Origin: Bacillota bacterium
GTDB lineage: Bacteria > Sysuimicrobiota > Sysuimicrobiia > Sysuimicrobiales > Segetimicrobiaceae
Assembly (NCBI GenBank): GCA_021324295.1
Contig: JAJPJJ010000009.1
Span: 1-33,605, forward strand
DNA length: 33,605 bases
Reading direction: 5' to 3'
A program made the position numbers and the translations under genes. The notes beneath the pieces were generated by a model. It was given only the letters and a program-made list of their open reading frames with translations. It was not told where the DNA came from and made no database searches. Shown in pieces: positions 10,620-17,600 of this stretch (position 1 is the first letter of the stretch; the number at the start of each line of letters is the position of its first letter).

Positions 10620-11911
10620 GGCACCACGCGCACCTCGGGGATCGGTGTCACGAACCGGCCGCCCCACTCGCGGACGTGGGCCATCTGGGCGATGATCTCG
10701 TCCCGCAGGTTCCACGGGAGGATGAGCACGTAGTCCGGCTTCAACGCGGCGATGCGTTCCGGGTGGTAGATCGGGATGTGGGTGCCGGGGAGGAACCGCC
10801 CCTGCTTGTGCGGGCTGCGATCGAATGTGCACTCGATGAAGTCCGAGCGAACGCCGCAGTAGTTGAGCAGCGTGTTCCCCTTGGCCGGCGCCCCGTAACC
10901 GACGATGGTCTTGCCGCGTTCCTTGGCGGCGATGAGGAACTCCAGCAGCCTGCGTTTGGTGCGCTTCACCCCTTCGCCGAAGGAGACGTAGGTGTCCAGG
11001 CGCCGCAGGCCGGCTTGCTCCTCCCGGGCGAGGAGCTCCGCCACCCGGGGGCCGGCGCGCCGCGAGCCGTCGGCCGCGTGGCAGGCGTAGAGTCTCAAGG
11101 AGCCTCCATGGGTCGGGAGCTCCTCGACGTCGAAGAGCGCGAGCCCGTGCGCCTCGAGCACCGCGCGGACGGTTGCCAGCGAAAAGTAGGAAAAGTGCTC
11201 GTGGTAGATGGTATCGAACTGGTGCTCCTGGATGAGCCGCAGGAGATGCGGCACCTCCATCGTGACGACGCCCCGGGGCTTGAGGAGGATCCGGAGGCCG
11301 GCTACGAAGTCGTTGAGGGCGGGGACGTGCGCGAGCACGTTGTTCCCCACCAGGAGGTCGGCGTGCTGTCCGCCCGCGGCCAGCTCCCGCGCCGTCGCCT
11401 GCCCAAAGAACTTGACCACGGTCGGGATGCCCCTGGCCGTGGCCTCCGCCGCGACGTTTGCCGCCGGGTCGATGCCCAGCACGGGGATGCCGCGCGCCGC
11501 AAAGTACTGCAGGAGGTAGCCGTCGTTGCTGGCGACCTCAACGACCCGGCTGCGCTCGTCCAACGCGAACCGCTCGATCGCCATCTCGGTGTACGCCCGG
11601 GCGTTCCCGAGCCAGCTCTCGGAGTAGGACGAGAAGTACGCGTAGTGGCTGAAGATGTGCTCGGGGCTGACGGATTCCTCCAGCTGGACCAGGAAGCACC
11701 GGTCGCAGACCATGACGCGCAGCGGGTAGAAGACTTCGGCCCTCTTGAGGTCCTCCGCGGTCGGATACGTGTTGGCCAGCGGCTGCATGCCGAGGTCGAC
11801 GCAGACGTGCCGCAGGGCCGCGCCGCAAAACCGGCAGGCGCCCGCTGCCCCGAGTGCGGGCCCCGCGGGCGCCTCCTGTGGGGTGACGCTACCGCCAGAA
11901 GAAATTCTCAT
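10616..11911 (-). CDS. NDP-sugar C-methyltransferase with zinc-binding N-terminus (TylC3/Methyltransf_14 type)
   Basis: 431 residues. SAM-dependent enzyme of the class that methylates a carbon next to the keto group of NDP-4-keto-deoxy sugars. The N-terminal zinc knuckle uses C26, C29, C69 and C72 (CRFCG, CDRC). The SAM domain shows VVEVASNDGYLLQYF and KPRGVVTMEVPHL, followed by FDTIYHEHFSYFS with the conserved Tyr-His-Glu-His patch. The C-terminal domain has the diagnostic VGYGAPAKGNTLLNYCGV. The start is the ATG at 11909-11911, overlapping the SDR gene by 23 bases; no other ATG/GTG/TTG precedes the zinc motif. The ribosome-binding site is weak. Confidence 0.92.
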   Translation of the reverse strand: MRISSGGSVTPQEAPAGPALGAAGACRFCGAALRHVCVDLGMQPLANTYPTAEDLKRAEVFYPLRVMVCDRCFLVQLEESVSPEHIFSHYAYFSSYSESWLGNARAYTEMAIERFALDERSRVVEVASNDGYLLQYFAARGIPVLGIDPAANVAAEATARGIPTVVKFFGQATARELAAGGQHADLLVGNNVLAHVPALNDFVAGLRILLKPRGVVTMEVPHLLRLIQEHQFDTIYHEHFSYFSLATVRAVLEAHGLALFDVEELPTHGGSLRLYACHAADGSRRAGPRVAELLAREEQAGLRRLDTYVSFGEGVKRTKRRLLEFLIAAKERGKTIVGYGAPAKGNTLLNYCGVRSDFIECTFDRSPHKQGRFLPGTHIPIYHPERIAALKPDYVLILPWNLRDEIIAQMAHVREWGGRFVTPIPEVRVVP

Positions 11912-12911
11912 CGAGCTGATCCGTCCGGAGGAGGTGCTGGAGCTGCTTCACGCGAGTAAACGCCCGATGCTCGAACGTCTCCCGGGACAGGCCGATCCGC
12001 TCGAACAACGTCCGCAGTTCCCGCGCGCCGCTCGCCGCGTCCTGCTGGGCCCGGAATCCCGGCAGCGCGGCATGGATCTTCTCGCACGAGACGCGATAGC
12101 TCCGCGTATCCCCGTCGCTGGAGCCGACCGTGACCTTGCATCCGGGGAACGCATCCGCGACGATCTCGGCGAGCTCCCGGATTTGATAGTTCTCCCGGCT
12201 GTGGCCGACGTTGAAGATCTGGCGCTCGACCGCCGCGCGTGGAGCCTCGAGGGCGCAGGTGACCGCCGCGCAGATATCGAGCACGTGGACCAGGGGGCGG
12301 TACGGCGTACCGTCGCTGGTGAGCCTGATCTCGCGGGTCGTCCACGCGAGGCCTGCCAGGTTGTTGAGCACGAGGTCGAACCGCATCCTGGGGGACGGCC
12401 CGTACGCCGTCGCGTTCCGGAGGAACGTCGGCGCGAATGCCTCGTCGGCCAGTGCGAGCACGTCCCGCTCGACCAGGAGCTTGCATTGCGCGTACGGTGT
12501 CTGGGGCGCGGTGTTCGACTCCTCGGTTTTGTACTCGCCCGAGCCGGTGCCGTAGACGCTGCACGACGACGTGTACACGAAGCGGGAGACGCCCGCGGTC
12601 TTGCACATCCGCGCGAGGTTCACGGTGCCCCGGTGGTTGATCTCGAATGTCAGGCGTGGATCCAGTTGCGCCAGCGGATCGTTGGACAGTTCCGCGAGGT
12701 GGACGACGGCATCGAACCCTTCGAGGTCTATCTCGGTGAGATGCCGGATGTCCTTCTTGATGCACGGGGGCACGCTCAGGCCGTCATCGTACAGCCACCC
12801 GTCGCAGTAGAAGCCCGTATCGAGCCCCACTACGTCGTGCCGCCGCTGGAGGAGCATCGAGGCAAGCGGGACGCCGATGTAGCCCTGGGCACCTGTCACG
12901 AGTATGCGCAT
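11889..12911 (-). CDS. NAD-dependent epimerase/dehydratase (extended SDR)
   Basis: 340 residues. Rossmann-fold nucleotide-sugar enzyme with cofactor motif GAQGYIG near the N-terminus, VHLAELSNDP, the SSCSVYG serine and the catalytic YAQCK (Y-x3-K). It should dehydrate, epimerise or reduce an NDP sugar. It lies directly after the rfbF gene, where many clusters encode CDP-glucose 4,6-dehydratase, but it does not look like a canonical RfbG: the glycine motif and the following segment differ. It is either a replacement dehydratase or a later reductase/epimerase. The start ATG is at 12909-12911, 27 bases after the RfbF stop. Confidence 0.9.
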   Translation of the reverse strand: MRILVTGAQGYIGVPLASMLLQRRHDVVGLDTGFYCDGWLYDDGLSVPPCIKKDIRHLTEIDLEGFDAVVHLAELSNDPLAQLDPRLTFEINHRGTVNLARMCKTAGVSRFVYTSSCSVYGTGSGEYKTEESNTAPQTPYAQCKLLVERDVLALADEAFAPTFLRNATAYGPSPRMRFDLVLNNLAGLAWTTREIRLTSDGTPYRPLVHVLDICAAVTCALEAPRAAVERQIFNVGHSRENYQIRELAEIVADAFPGCKVTVGSSDGDTRSYRVSCEKIHAALPGFRAQQDAASGARELRTLFERIGLSRETFEHRAFTRVKQLQHLLRTDQLDENFFWR

Positions 12912-12938
12912 GGTCTCTGCGGCGCCCCCGGCGCGGGG

Positions 12939-13784
12939 CTAGCGGGGGCCTCCGGCGTGCGGCCGACGGCTCCGAGCCGCCGCGGCGACCCGGAGCGCGG
13001 CGGGAGCCGCGTCCCAGATCTTCCACGGAGCCCGGCCCGAGTTCCAGAGCTCCTCGAGGAAGGTCTTCTCCTTGACGGTATCCATGCACGACCAGAAGCC
13101 GGTGTGGCGGTACCCCATCAACTGGCCGTCCCGGACGAGGGCCAGCACGGCATCGCGCTCCCAGATCGTATCGTCGTCCTCGATGTAGTCGATGGCACCG
13201 GTGTTGAGCACGAAGTACCCGCCGTTGATCCAGCCCTCGCTGGCCTCCGGCTTCTCGTAGAACTCGACGATTTGATCGTTATCGAACGCGATGCGGCCGA
13301 ATCGCGCCGGGGAGCGGACGGTCGTGACGGTCGCCAGCTTGCCGTGCGCGCAGTGGAAGGCCAGGAGATCCCGGATGTTCAGGTCGGTGACGCCGTCCCC
13401 ATAGGTGAACATGAACGTCTCGTCATCGCCGAGCCAGCCGCGCAGCCGCTTGAGCCGGCCGCCCGTCTGGGTGTGCAGCCCGGTGTCGACGAGGTGGACG
13501 ATCCAGTTGGGTTGGTTCCCGCCGTCGTGGATCGTCGTCCCGCCGGACGCGAGGTCCACCGAGATGTCGTTATTGAGCGCGTAGAAGCTCAGGAAATACT
13601 GTTTGATCACCTCGCCTTTGTACCCGAGGGCGATGATGAACTCGCGGATCCCGTGGGCTGCATAGATGTTCATGATGTGCCAGAGGATCGGCTTGCCGCC
13701 GATCTCGACCATGGGCTTCGGCCGCACGGTCGTTTCCTCTGACAGCCGCGACCCGAATCCGCCGGCCAGGATGATCGCCTTCAT
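12939..13784 (-). CDS. rfbF: Glucose-1-phosphate cytidylyltransferase
   Basis: 281 residues, slightly longer than typical RfbF because of an Ala/Arg-rich tail. It catalyses CTP + glucose-1-P to CDP-glucose, the entry to CDP-deoxy sugars. The signature MKAIILAGGFGSRLSEET, the RPKPMVEIGGKPI metal/nucleotide segment, MFTYGDGV and VEFYEKPEASEGWINGGYFV are all present and specific to this subfamily. The ATG at 13782-13784 overlaps the GmhA stop as ATGA. Because its neighbours are GmhA and a HddA-like kinase, activation of a heptose-1-phosphate by this enzyme is a possible alternative, but the sequence itself fits the glucose enzyme. Confidence 0.94.
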   Translation of the reverse strand: MKAIILAGGFGSRLSEETTVRPKPMVEIGGKPILWHIMNIYAAHGIREFIIALGYKGEVIKQYFLSFYALNNDISVDLASGGTTIHDGGNQPNWIVHLVDTGLHTQTGGRLKRLRGWLGDDETFMFTYGDGVTDLNIRDLLAFHCAHGKLATVTTVRSPARFGRIAFDNDQIVEFYEKPEASEGWINGGYFVLNTGAIDYIEDDDTIWERDAVLALVRDGQLMGYRHTGFWSCMDTVKEKTFLEELWNSGRAPWKIWDAAPAALRVAAAARSRRPHAGGPR

Positions 13785-14368
13785 GCTCGTCTCGCCTCGC
13801 TCGCTGGAGTCATCGCCTCGATCCTCGTCCGCAACGCGGTGCACAGCGCGTGCGAGATGACCAGGTGCACGTCTTCGATCTGCTCCATCCGGCTGGTGGG
13901 CGCCACCACCCCGTAGTCGACCAGGGCGCGCAGCCGCCCGCCGCTGCCGCCGGTCAGCCCGATCGTGACGGCCCCGGCGTCCCGGGCCCACTGCACGGCG
14001 GTGACGATGCTCGGGGAGTTTCCGCTGCCGCTGATCGCGATGAGCACGTCGCGCGGCTCGAGAAAGTTGGCCATCTGCTCCACGAAGATCCGCTCGTAGC
14101 TGGCGTCGTTGCTCCACGCTGTGATCAACGGGACGTTATCGGTAAGCGCGATCGCGCGGAACCGGCGCTCCCCGGGGACGATCGTGCCCTTGTTCAAGTC
14201 GTTGGCCAGGTGCGACGCCGTGGAGGCGCTCCCGCCGTTCCCGGCGATGAAGATTGTCCGGCCCTCCAGCCAGGCTCGGAAGAGGGCCTGCTCGGCCCGC
14301 GCGATGTCTCGGGTGGGGAGGGCCCCGAGGGCCTCCCGCAGGCTATCGATGTACGACGACGGGGTCAT
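13781..14368 (-). CDS. gmhA: Phosphoheptose isomerase / SIS-domain sugar isomerase
   Basis: 195 residues, the normal GmhA length (about 190). It should isomerise sedoheptulose-7-phosphate to D-glycero-D-manno-heptose-7-phosphate, although SIS proteins in glycan clusters sometimes act on other sugar phosphates. Visible are FIAGNGGSASTASHLANDL, LTDNVPLITAWSNDASYE, ISGSGNSPSI and EQIEDVHLVISHALC, which covers the GmhA catalytic His region. I chose the ATG at 14366-14368, with GAGGCGGGTGG just upstream; the frame is open 11 codons further. It overlaps the phosphoglycosyltransferase gene by 26 bases. The HddA-like kinase at 15719-16786 would be the next heptose step. Confidence 0.9.
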   Translation of the reverse strand: MTPSSYIDSLREALGALPTRDIARAEQALFRAWLEGRTIFIAGNGGSASTASHLANDLNKGTIVPGERRFRAIALTDNVPLITAWSNDASYERIFVEQMANFLEPRDVLIAISGSGNSPSIVTAVQWARDAGAVTIGLTGGSGGRLRALVDYGVVAPTSRMEQIEDVHLVISHALCTALRTRIEAMTPASEARRA

Positions 14369-15719
14369 GCGCGACCACCCGCCTCTCATGTCGGGGCCCA
14401 CGGGGGCCGGCGACCAACCGGACCACGGATCGGGCGATGATCTCCAGGTCCAACCAGATCGCGTAGTTGCGAATGTAGAAGAGGGTCATCTGCATCTCAT
14501 CGTCGAGGCTCGCGACGCTCCCCCGCACGGCCCAGGGGCCGGTGATGCCCGGCTTGACGGTGAGCAGGTTGGGGACCCAGCGCTCGTAGGCGCGCCGCCG
14601 GGCAACCGGAATGGGTCGGGGCCCGACTATGCTCATCTGGCCCCGGAGGACGTTGCCGAGCTGGGCGACTTTGTCGAGCGCGAGCCGGGTCATGATGCGC
14701 TGGATGCGATTCCCCGGCTCCGACGTGTTGAGCACGATCGTCCGGAATTCGACCCCCCCGCATCCGATCATGGTGGCCCGGCGGAACGGGTGAATGCCCG
14801 CGAGACGCAGCGCGAGCGCCGAGGCCGCGAGGACGGGGAGCCCGACCGAGAGGAGTGCGATCGCCATCCCGTAGTCCAGGATGCGCTTCAAAATCGCATC
14901 CAGCCCTGTGATCCGCGTCCGCTCGATCGTCAGGAGGGGCATGAATCCAAACTGGTGCACTTTGACGTTCGCCGCCAGGATATCTCGAAAGCCGGGCGCC
15001 AACCGCACCGCATGCCCGTTGAGGCTCGCGGTGCTGCGGATCAGATCCTGGAAGCTTTCCCATGCCATGGCGGTCGGCACCACGATGATTTCGCCGGCGC
15101 CCGTTTGTTCCAGGATCGTCGGGAGAGCGCTGGGGGGGCCCAGAACCTTGAGCTCCCCGATCACCGGGGTCCCGGGAGGGAGAAAATCGTCGATGAACCC
15201 GATGACTTCTACGCCGGCGTGCTTGGCGTCCCGAAAGTGGCGGCCGAGCGAGAGCCCGGGCGCGCCGAGCCCGACGATGAGCGCTCGCGTCCTCAGGTGC
15301 CCTCGGCGGCGGAGCGCGCGGACGATCCGCCGCGCCAGGAAGCGTCCGGTGCCGACCGCCAGGAGGGAGAACATCCACAGCACGGTGACGAGCCTGCGCG
15401 ATGGCTCGCTCCCGCCGGGGTCCCTCCACCAGAACCCGAGGGCGCTCAGCCCGAACGCCGTCAGCGTGCACCCGTAGATGATGCGCCCGTACTCCGCGGG
15501 GCCTTCCAGCAGCTCGTCCAGCACGTAGAGGCGGTTGAGGGCGAACAGCCCGATCGCCACCGGGACCGCAGAGGCCAGGAGGAGCAGCGACCCCCCCCGG
15601 CCGGCGCCCATGATGTCGAAGGGAACGAAGCGCGACGCCGCCGCCCCGGCCGCGAGGAGGGCCAGGACGTCCAGGCCCACGAGGCCCCAGATCATCAGGA
15701 GCCGCTGACGCCTAGGCAT
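14343..15719 (-). CDS. Divergent WbaP/WcaJ-type polyprenyl-phosphate sugar-1-phosphate transferase
   Basis: 458 residues. Expected to start glycan synthesis by moving a sugar-1-phosphate onto undecaprenyl phosphate. The layout is that of the long family: about four N-terminal membrane segments, a cytosolic Rossmann-like domain (ALIVGLGAPGLSLGRHFRDA), one more hydrophobic segment (280-305) and the C-terminal catalytic domain with NVLRGQMSIVGPRPIP and VKPGITGPWAV. Two normally conserved sites are changed: the catalytic Asp-Glu pair reads Asp349-Lys350 (LDKVAQLGNVL), and the usual KFRSM-like motif reads VLNTS (FRTIVLNTS). Function may therefore be altered or lost. The start ATG overlaps the HddA stop by one base. 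Confidence 0.85.
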   Translation of the reverse strand: MPRRQRLLMIWGLVGLDVLALLAAGAAASRFVPFDIMGAGRGGSLLLLASAVPVAIGLFALNRLYVLDELLEGPAEYGRIIYGCTLTAFGLSALGFWWRDPGGSEPSRRLVTVLWMFSLLAVGTGRFLARRIVRALRRRGHLRTRALIVGLGAPGLSLGRHFRDAKHAGVEVIGFIDDFLPPGTPVIGELKVLGPPSALPTILEQTGAGEIIVVPTAMAWESFQDLIRSTASLNGHAVRLAPGFRDILAANVKVHQFGFMPLLTIERTRITGLDAILKRILDYGMAIALLSVGLPVLAASALALRLAGIHPFRRATMIGCGGVEFRTIVLNTSEPGNRIQRIMTRLALDKVAQLGNVLRGQMSIVGPRPIPVARRRAYERWVPNLLTVKPGITGPWAVRGSVASLDDEMQMTLFYIRNYAIWLDLEIIARSVVRLVAGPRGPRHERRVVAHDPVVVHR

Positions 15720-16786
15720 CAGGAGCCCGCAATCGCAAGCTCACTGCCACGGCCGGCGCGCCGCGCGCCTCGAAACGGGATCGCGTTGTTGACGAGGATC
15801 TTGGCCCCGTCGAAGTCTATGGAAAAGTCCATGCGCCTGAGGCCGAGCCGCTCGAGCGCCTCCGTGACCGCCGGCGCTCTGCTCTGGCTGCAGTACAGCA
15901 TGAGGAACCCGCCGCCGCCCGCCCCGGTGATCTTGCCCCCGATGGCGCCGCAACGCCGCGCCGTGTCGTAGCAGTCGTCGATCCACGGGTTGGAGATCCC
16001 GGACGCGAGCCTCTTCTTCTGCTCCCAGGAGGCGTGCAGCACATCGCCAAACCGTCGCAGGTCGCCCCTCTCCAGACACCGCTTCACTTCCGCCGCCATC
16101 GCCTTGATGGCGTGCAGCGACTCGAGCACGGCGGGCGTTCGCGTCAGGATCGCCTGGTTCTGCTCGGTGAGGACCCGCGCGGCCTCCCGGGCCACGCCGG
16201 TGTAGAAGAGGAGCACCCCGCGCTCCACGCCCTCGAGCACCTCCGGGGAGAGCCGCAGGGGCTGGACCGCGACGCCGTCGGCGTCGAACGTGATGGCGTT
16301 GACGCCCCCGAACGCCGCGGCGAACTGGTCTTGCCTGCCGATCGGCATCCCGAGCTTGTCGATCTCGATCGCGCAGGCCAGCTCCGCGATCTGCTGTTTG
16401 GACAGCACAAGGCCCAGGAGGCTGCTCAGGGCCTTGATGACCGACACGGCCACCGTGCTCGAGGAGCCCAGGCCCGTGCCCGGCGGCACCTGGGATGCGA
16501 GGAACATCGAGAGCCCCTCGCGGATGTTGAAATGGCTCAAGATCGCACGGGGCAGCGCCAGGTCGCCGGTCCACAGCATCTCCCGCTCGGCGTCCTGCCG
16601 GTAGAAAGTCCGGTAATCCGACGACATGATCTGGATATTCTCGCCGTTGTTGACCGTCACGAAGACGTAGAAATACTTGTCGATCGCGGCGCTGACCACC
16701 ATGCCGCCAAACTGGGCGTAGTAGCTCTCGAGATCGGTCCCGCCGCCGGCGAAGCTGATGCGAACGGGTGCACGCGCGATCAACAT
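15719..16786 (-). CDS. hddA: GHMP kinase, HddA-like (heptose-7-phosphate 1-kinase type)
   Basis: 355 residues. It should phosphorylate C1 of a heptose-7-phosphate (or a related sugar) to prepare it for nucleotide activation. The N-terminus RAPVRISFAGGGTDLESYY, the phosphate-binding PPGTGLGSSST, GRQDQFAAAFGG and the C-terminal GKITGAGGGGFLML are classic HddA/GHMP motifs. With GmhA it forms two steps of the NDP-heptose route; a GmhB phosphatase and HddC guanylyltransferase are absent from the window. The start ATG is at 16784-16786. It is the first gene after a strong hairpin downstream of the CpsD-like gene. Confidence 0.88.
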   Translation of the reverse strand: MLIARAPVRISFAGGGTDLESYYAQFGGMVVSAAIDKYFYVFVTVNNGENIQIMSSDYRTFYRQDAEREMLWTGDLALPRAILSHFNIREGLSMFLASQVPPGTGLGSSSTVAVSVIKALSSLLGLVLSKQQIAELACAIEIDKLGMPIGRQDQFAAAFGGVNAITFDADGVAVQPLRLSPEVLEGVERGVLLFYTGVAREAARVLTEQNQAILTRTPAVLESLHAIKAMAAEVKRCLERGDLRRFGDVLHASWEQKKRLASGISNPWIDDCYDTARRCGAIGGKITGAGGGGFLMLYCSQSRAPAVTEALERLGLRRMDFSIDFDGAKILVNNAIPFRGARRAGRGSELAIAGS

Positions 16787-16819
16787 GGGGCATCGACCCT
16801 CCGGGGTAGCACGGTGACA

Positions 16820-16864
16820 GGACGGGCTGCGCCGCCGTCTGGTACCCGGCGGCGCAGCCCGTCC
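16820..16864 (-). terminator. 18-bp perfect stem-loop between the chain-length/export genes and the sugar-synthesis genes
   Basis: Bases 16820-16837 and 16847-16864 are perfect inverted repeats with a 9-base loop, G+C-rich throughout. The hairpin follows the CpsD-like stop (16873) by about ten bases and precedes the hddA start (16786). No T-run follows on the minus strand, so it is not a canonical intrinsic terminator. It could be a partial terminator that an antiterminator must pass, or an mRNA stabiliser setting relative expression of the two modules. Confidence 0.55.
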
Positions 16865-16872
16865 CTCGGTGG

Positions 16873-17559
16873 CTACTTCAGCTCGGCGTAGTACCGGTAC
16901 GAGGACGCGTCGCTTCCGTGCAGCGGGACGCGGTTCAGGACGAGGCCGACGACATTCGTGCCCTTGAGCCGCCGGCGCACGAGCCGGTCCACATCGGGCG
17001 AGCTCGTGCCCGCGCGGAGCACGAGCAGGAGGCCGTCGAGGATCGGGCCGAGTTGCGCGGTGTACGCGACCGCGCCGACCGACGGCAGGTCGACGATGAC
17101 GAGGTCCGTCTCGCCCTGGAGCGAGCCGAGAAGGGCCTCGACGGCTTCGGGCCTGAGCAAGGCGGCCGGGTTTCGAACGGCGGGCCCGGCGGCGAGCAAC
17201 CTCAGCGACGCCGGCGGGGTCACGGTCTGGAGCGCGTCGCCCAGCCGCGCCTGGCCTCCGAGCACGGAGGATAGCCCCACGGCGTTGGGCAGCCCGAAGA
17301 ATCTATGCAGCGAGGGCTTGTAGAGATCGGCATCGACGAGGATCACGCGCTTCCCGGTCTCGCCCATGATGAGCGCGAGGTTTGCCGCGGTCGTCGAGCT
17401 GCCGTGCCGGGGGCCTGCCCCCGTGATCCCCAACGATCGCAAGGATCCCCCGTTCCCGTGGAAGAGGCTGATGCGAAGCCCTCGGTACGCCTCCGCAAAC
17501 GGCGAGCGTTCGCCGTACCTCGTGAACAACTCGGGAGCATCCTTGTCCTGGGCACTCAT
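16873..17559 (-). CDS. CpsD/CapB-type tyrosine-kinase family protein with degenerate Walker A
   Basis: 228 residues, the normal size of a stand-alone BY-kinase partner of a Wzz-type membrane protein. Walker A' (VILVDADLYKP, 72-82), a Walker B-like LVIVDLPSVG (153-162) and a Tyr-rich C-terminus (Y221, Y223, Y224) match the family, as does the SPFAEAYRGLR lead-in. However, the P-loop, normally x-G-K-S-T, reads RHGSSTTAANLA: Ser54 replaces the invariant phosphate-binding Lys (codon AGC). It may be a pseudokinase that still regulates the Wzz protein at 17601-19205. The ATG at 17557-17559 is preceded by AGGAGA at good spacing. Confidence 0.9.
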   Translation of the reverse strand: MSAQDKDAPELFTRYGERSPFAEAYRGLRISLFHGNGGSLRSLGITGAGPRHGSSTTAANLALIMGETGKRVILVDADLYKPSLHRFFGLPNAVGLSSVLGGQARLGDALQTVTPPASLRLLAAGPAVRNPAALLRPEAVEALLGSLQGETDLVIVDLPSVGAVAYTAQLGPILDGLLLVLRAGTSSPDVDRLVRRRLKGTNVVGLVLNRVPLHGSDASSYRYYAELK

Positions 17560-17600
17560 GTCCGGCGTCTCCTGTCGTGCCGGGCTCGCGGGGCGACCGC

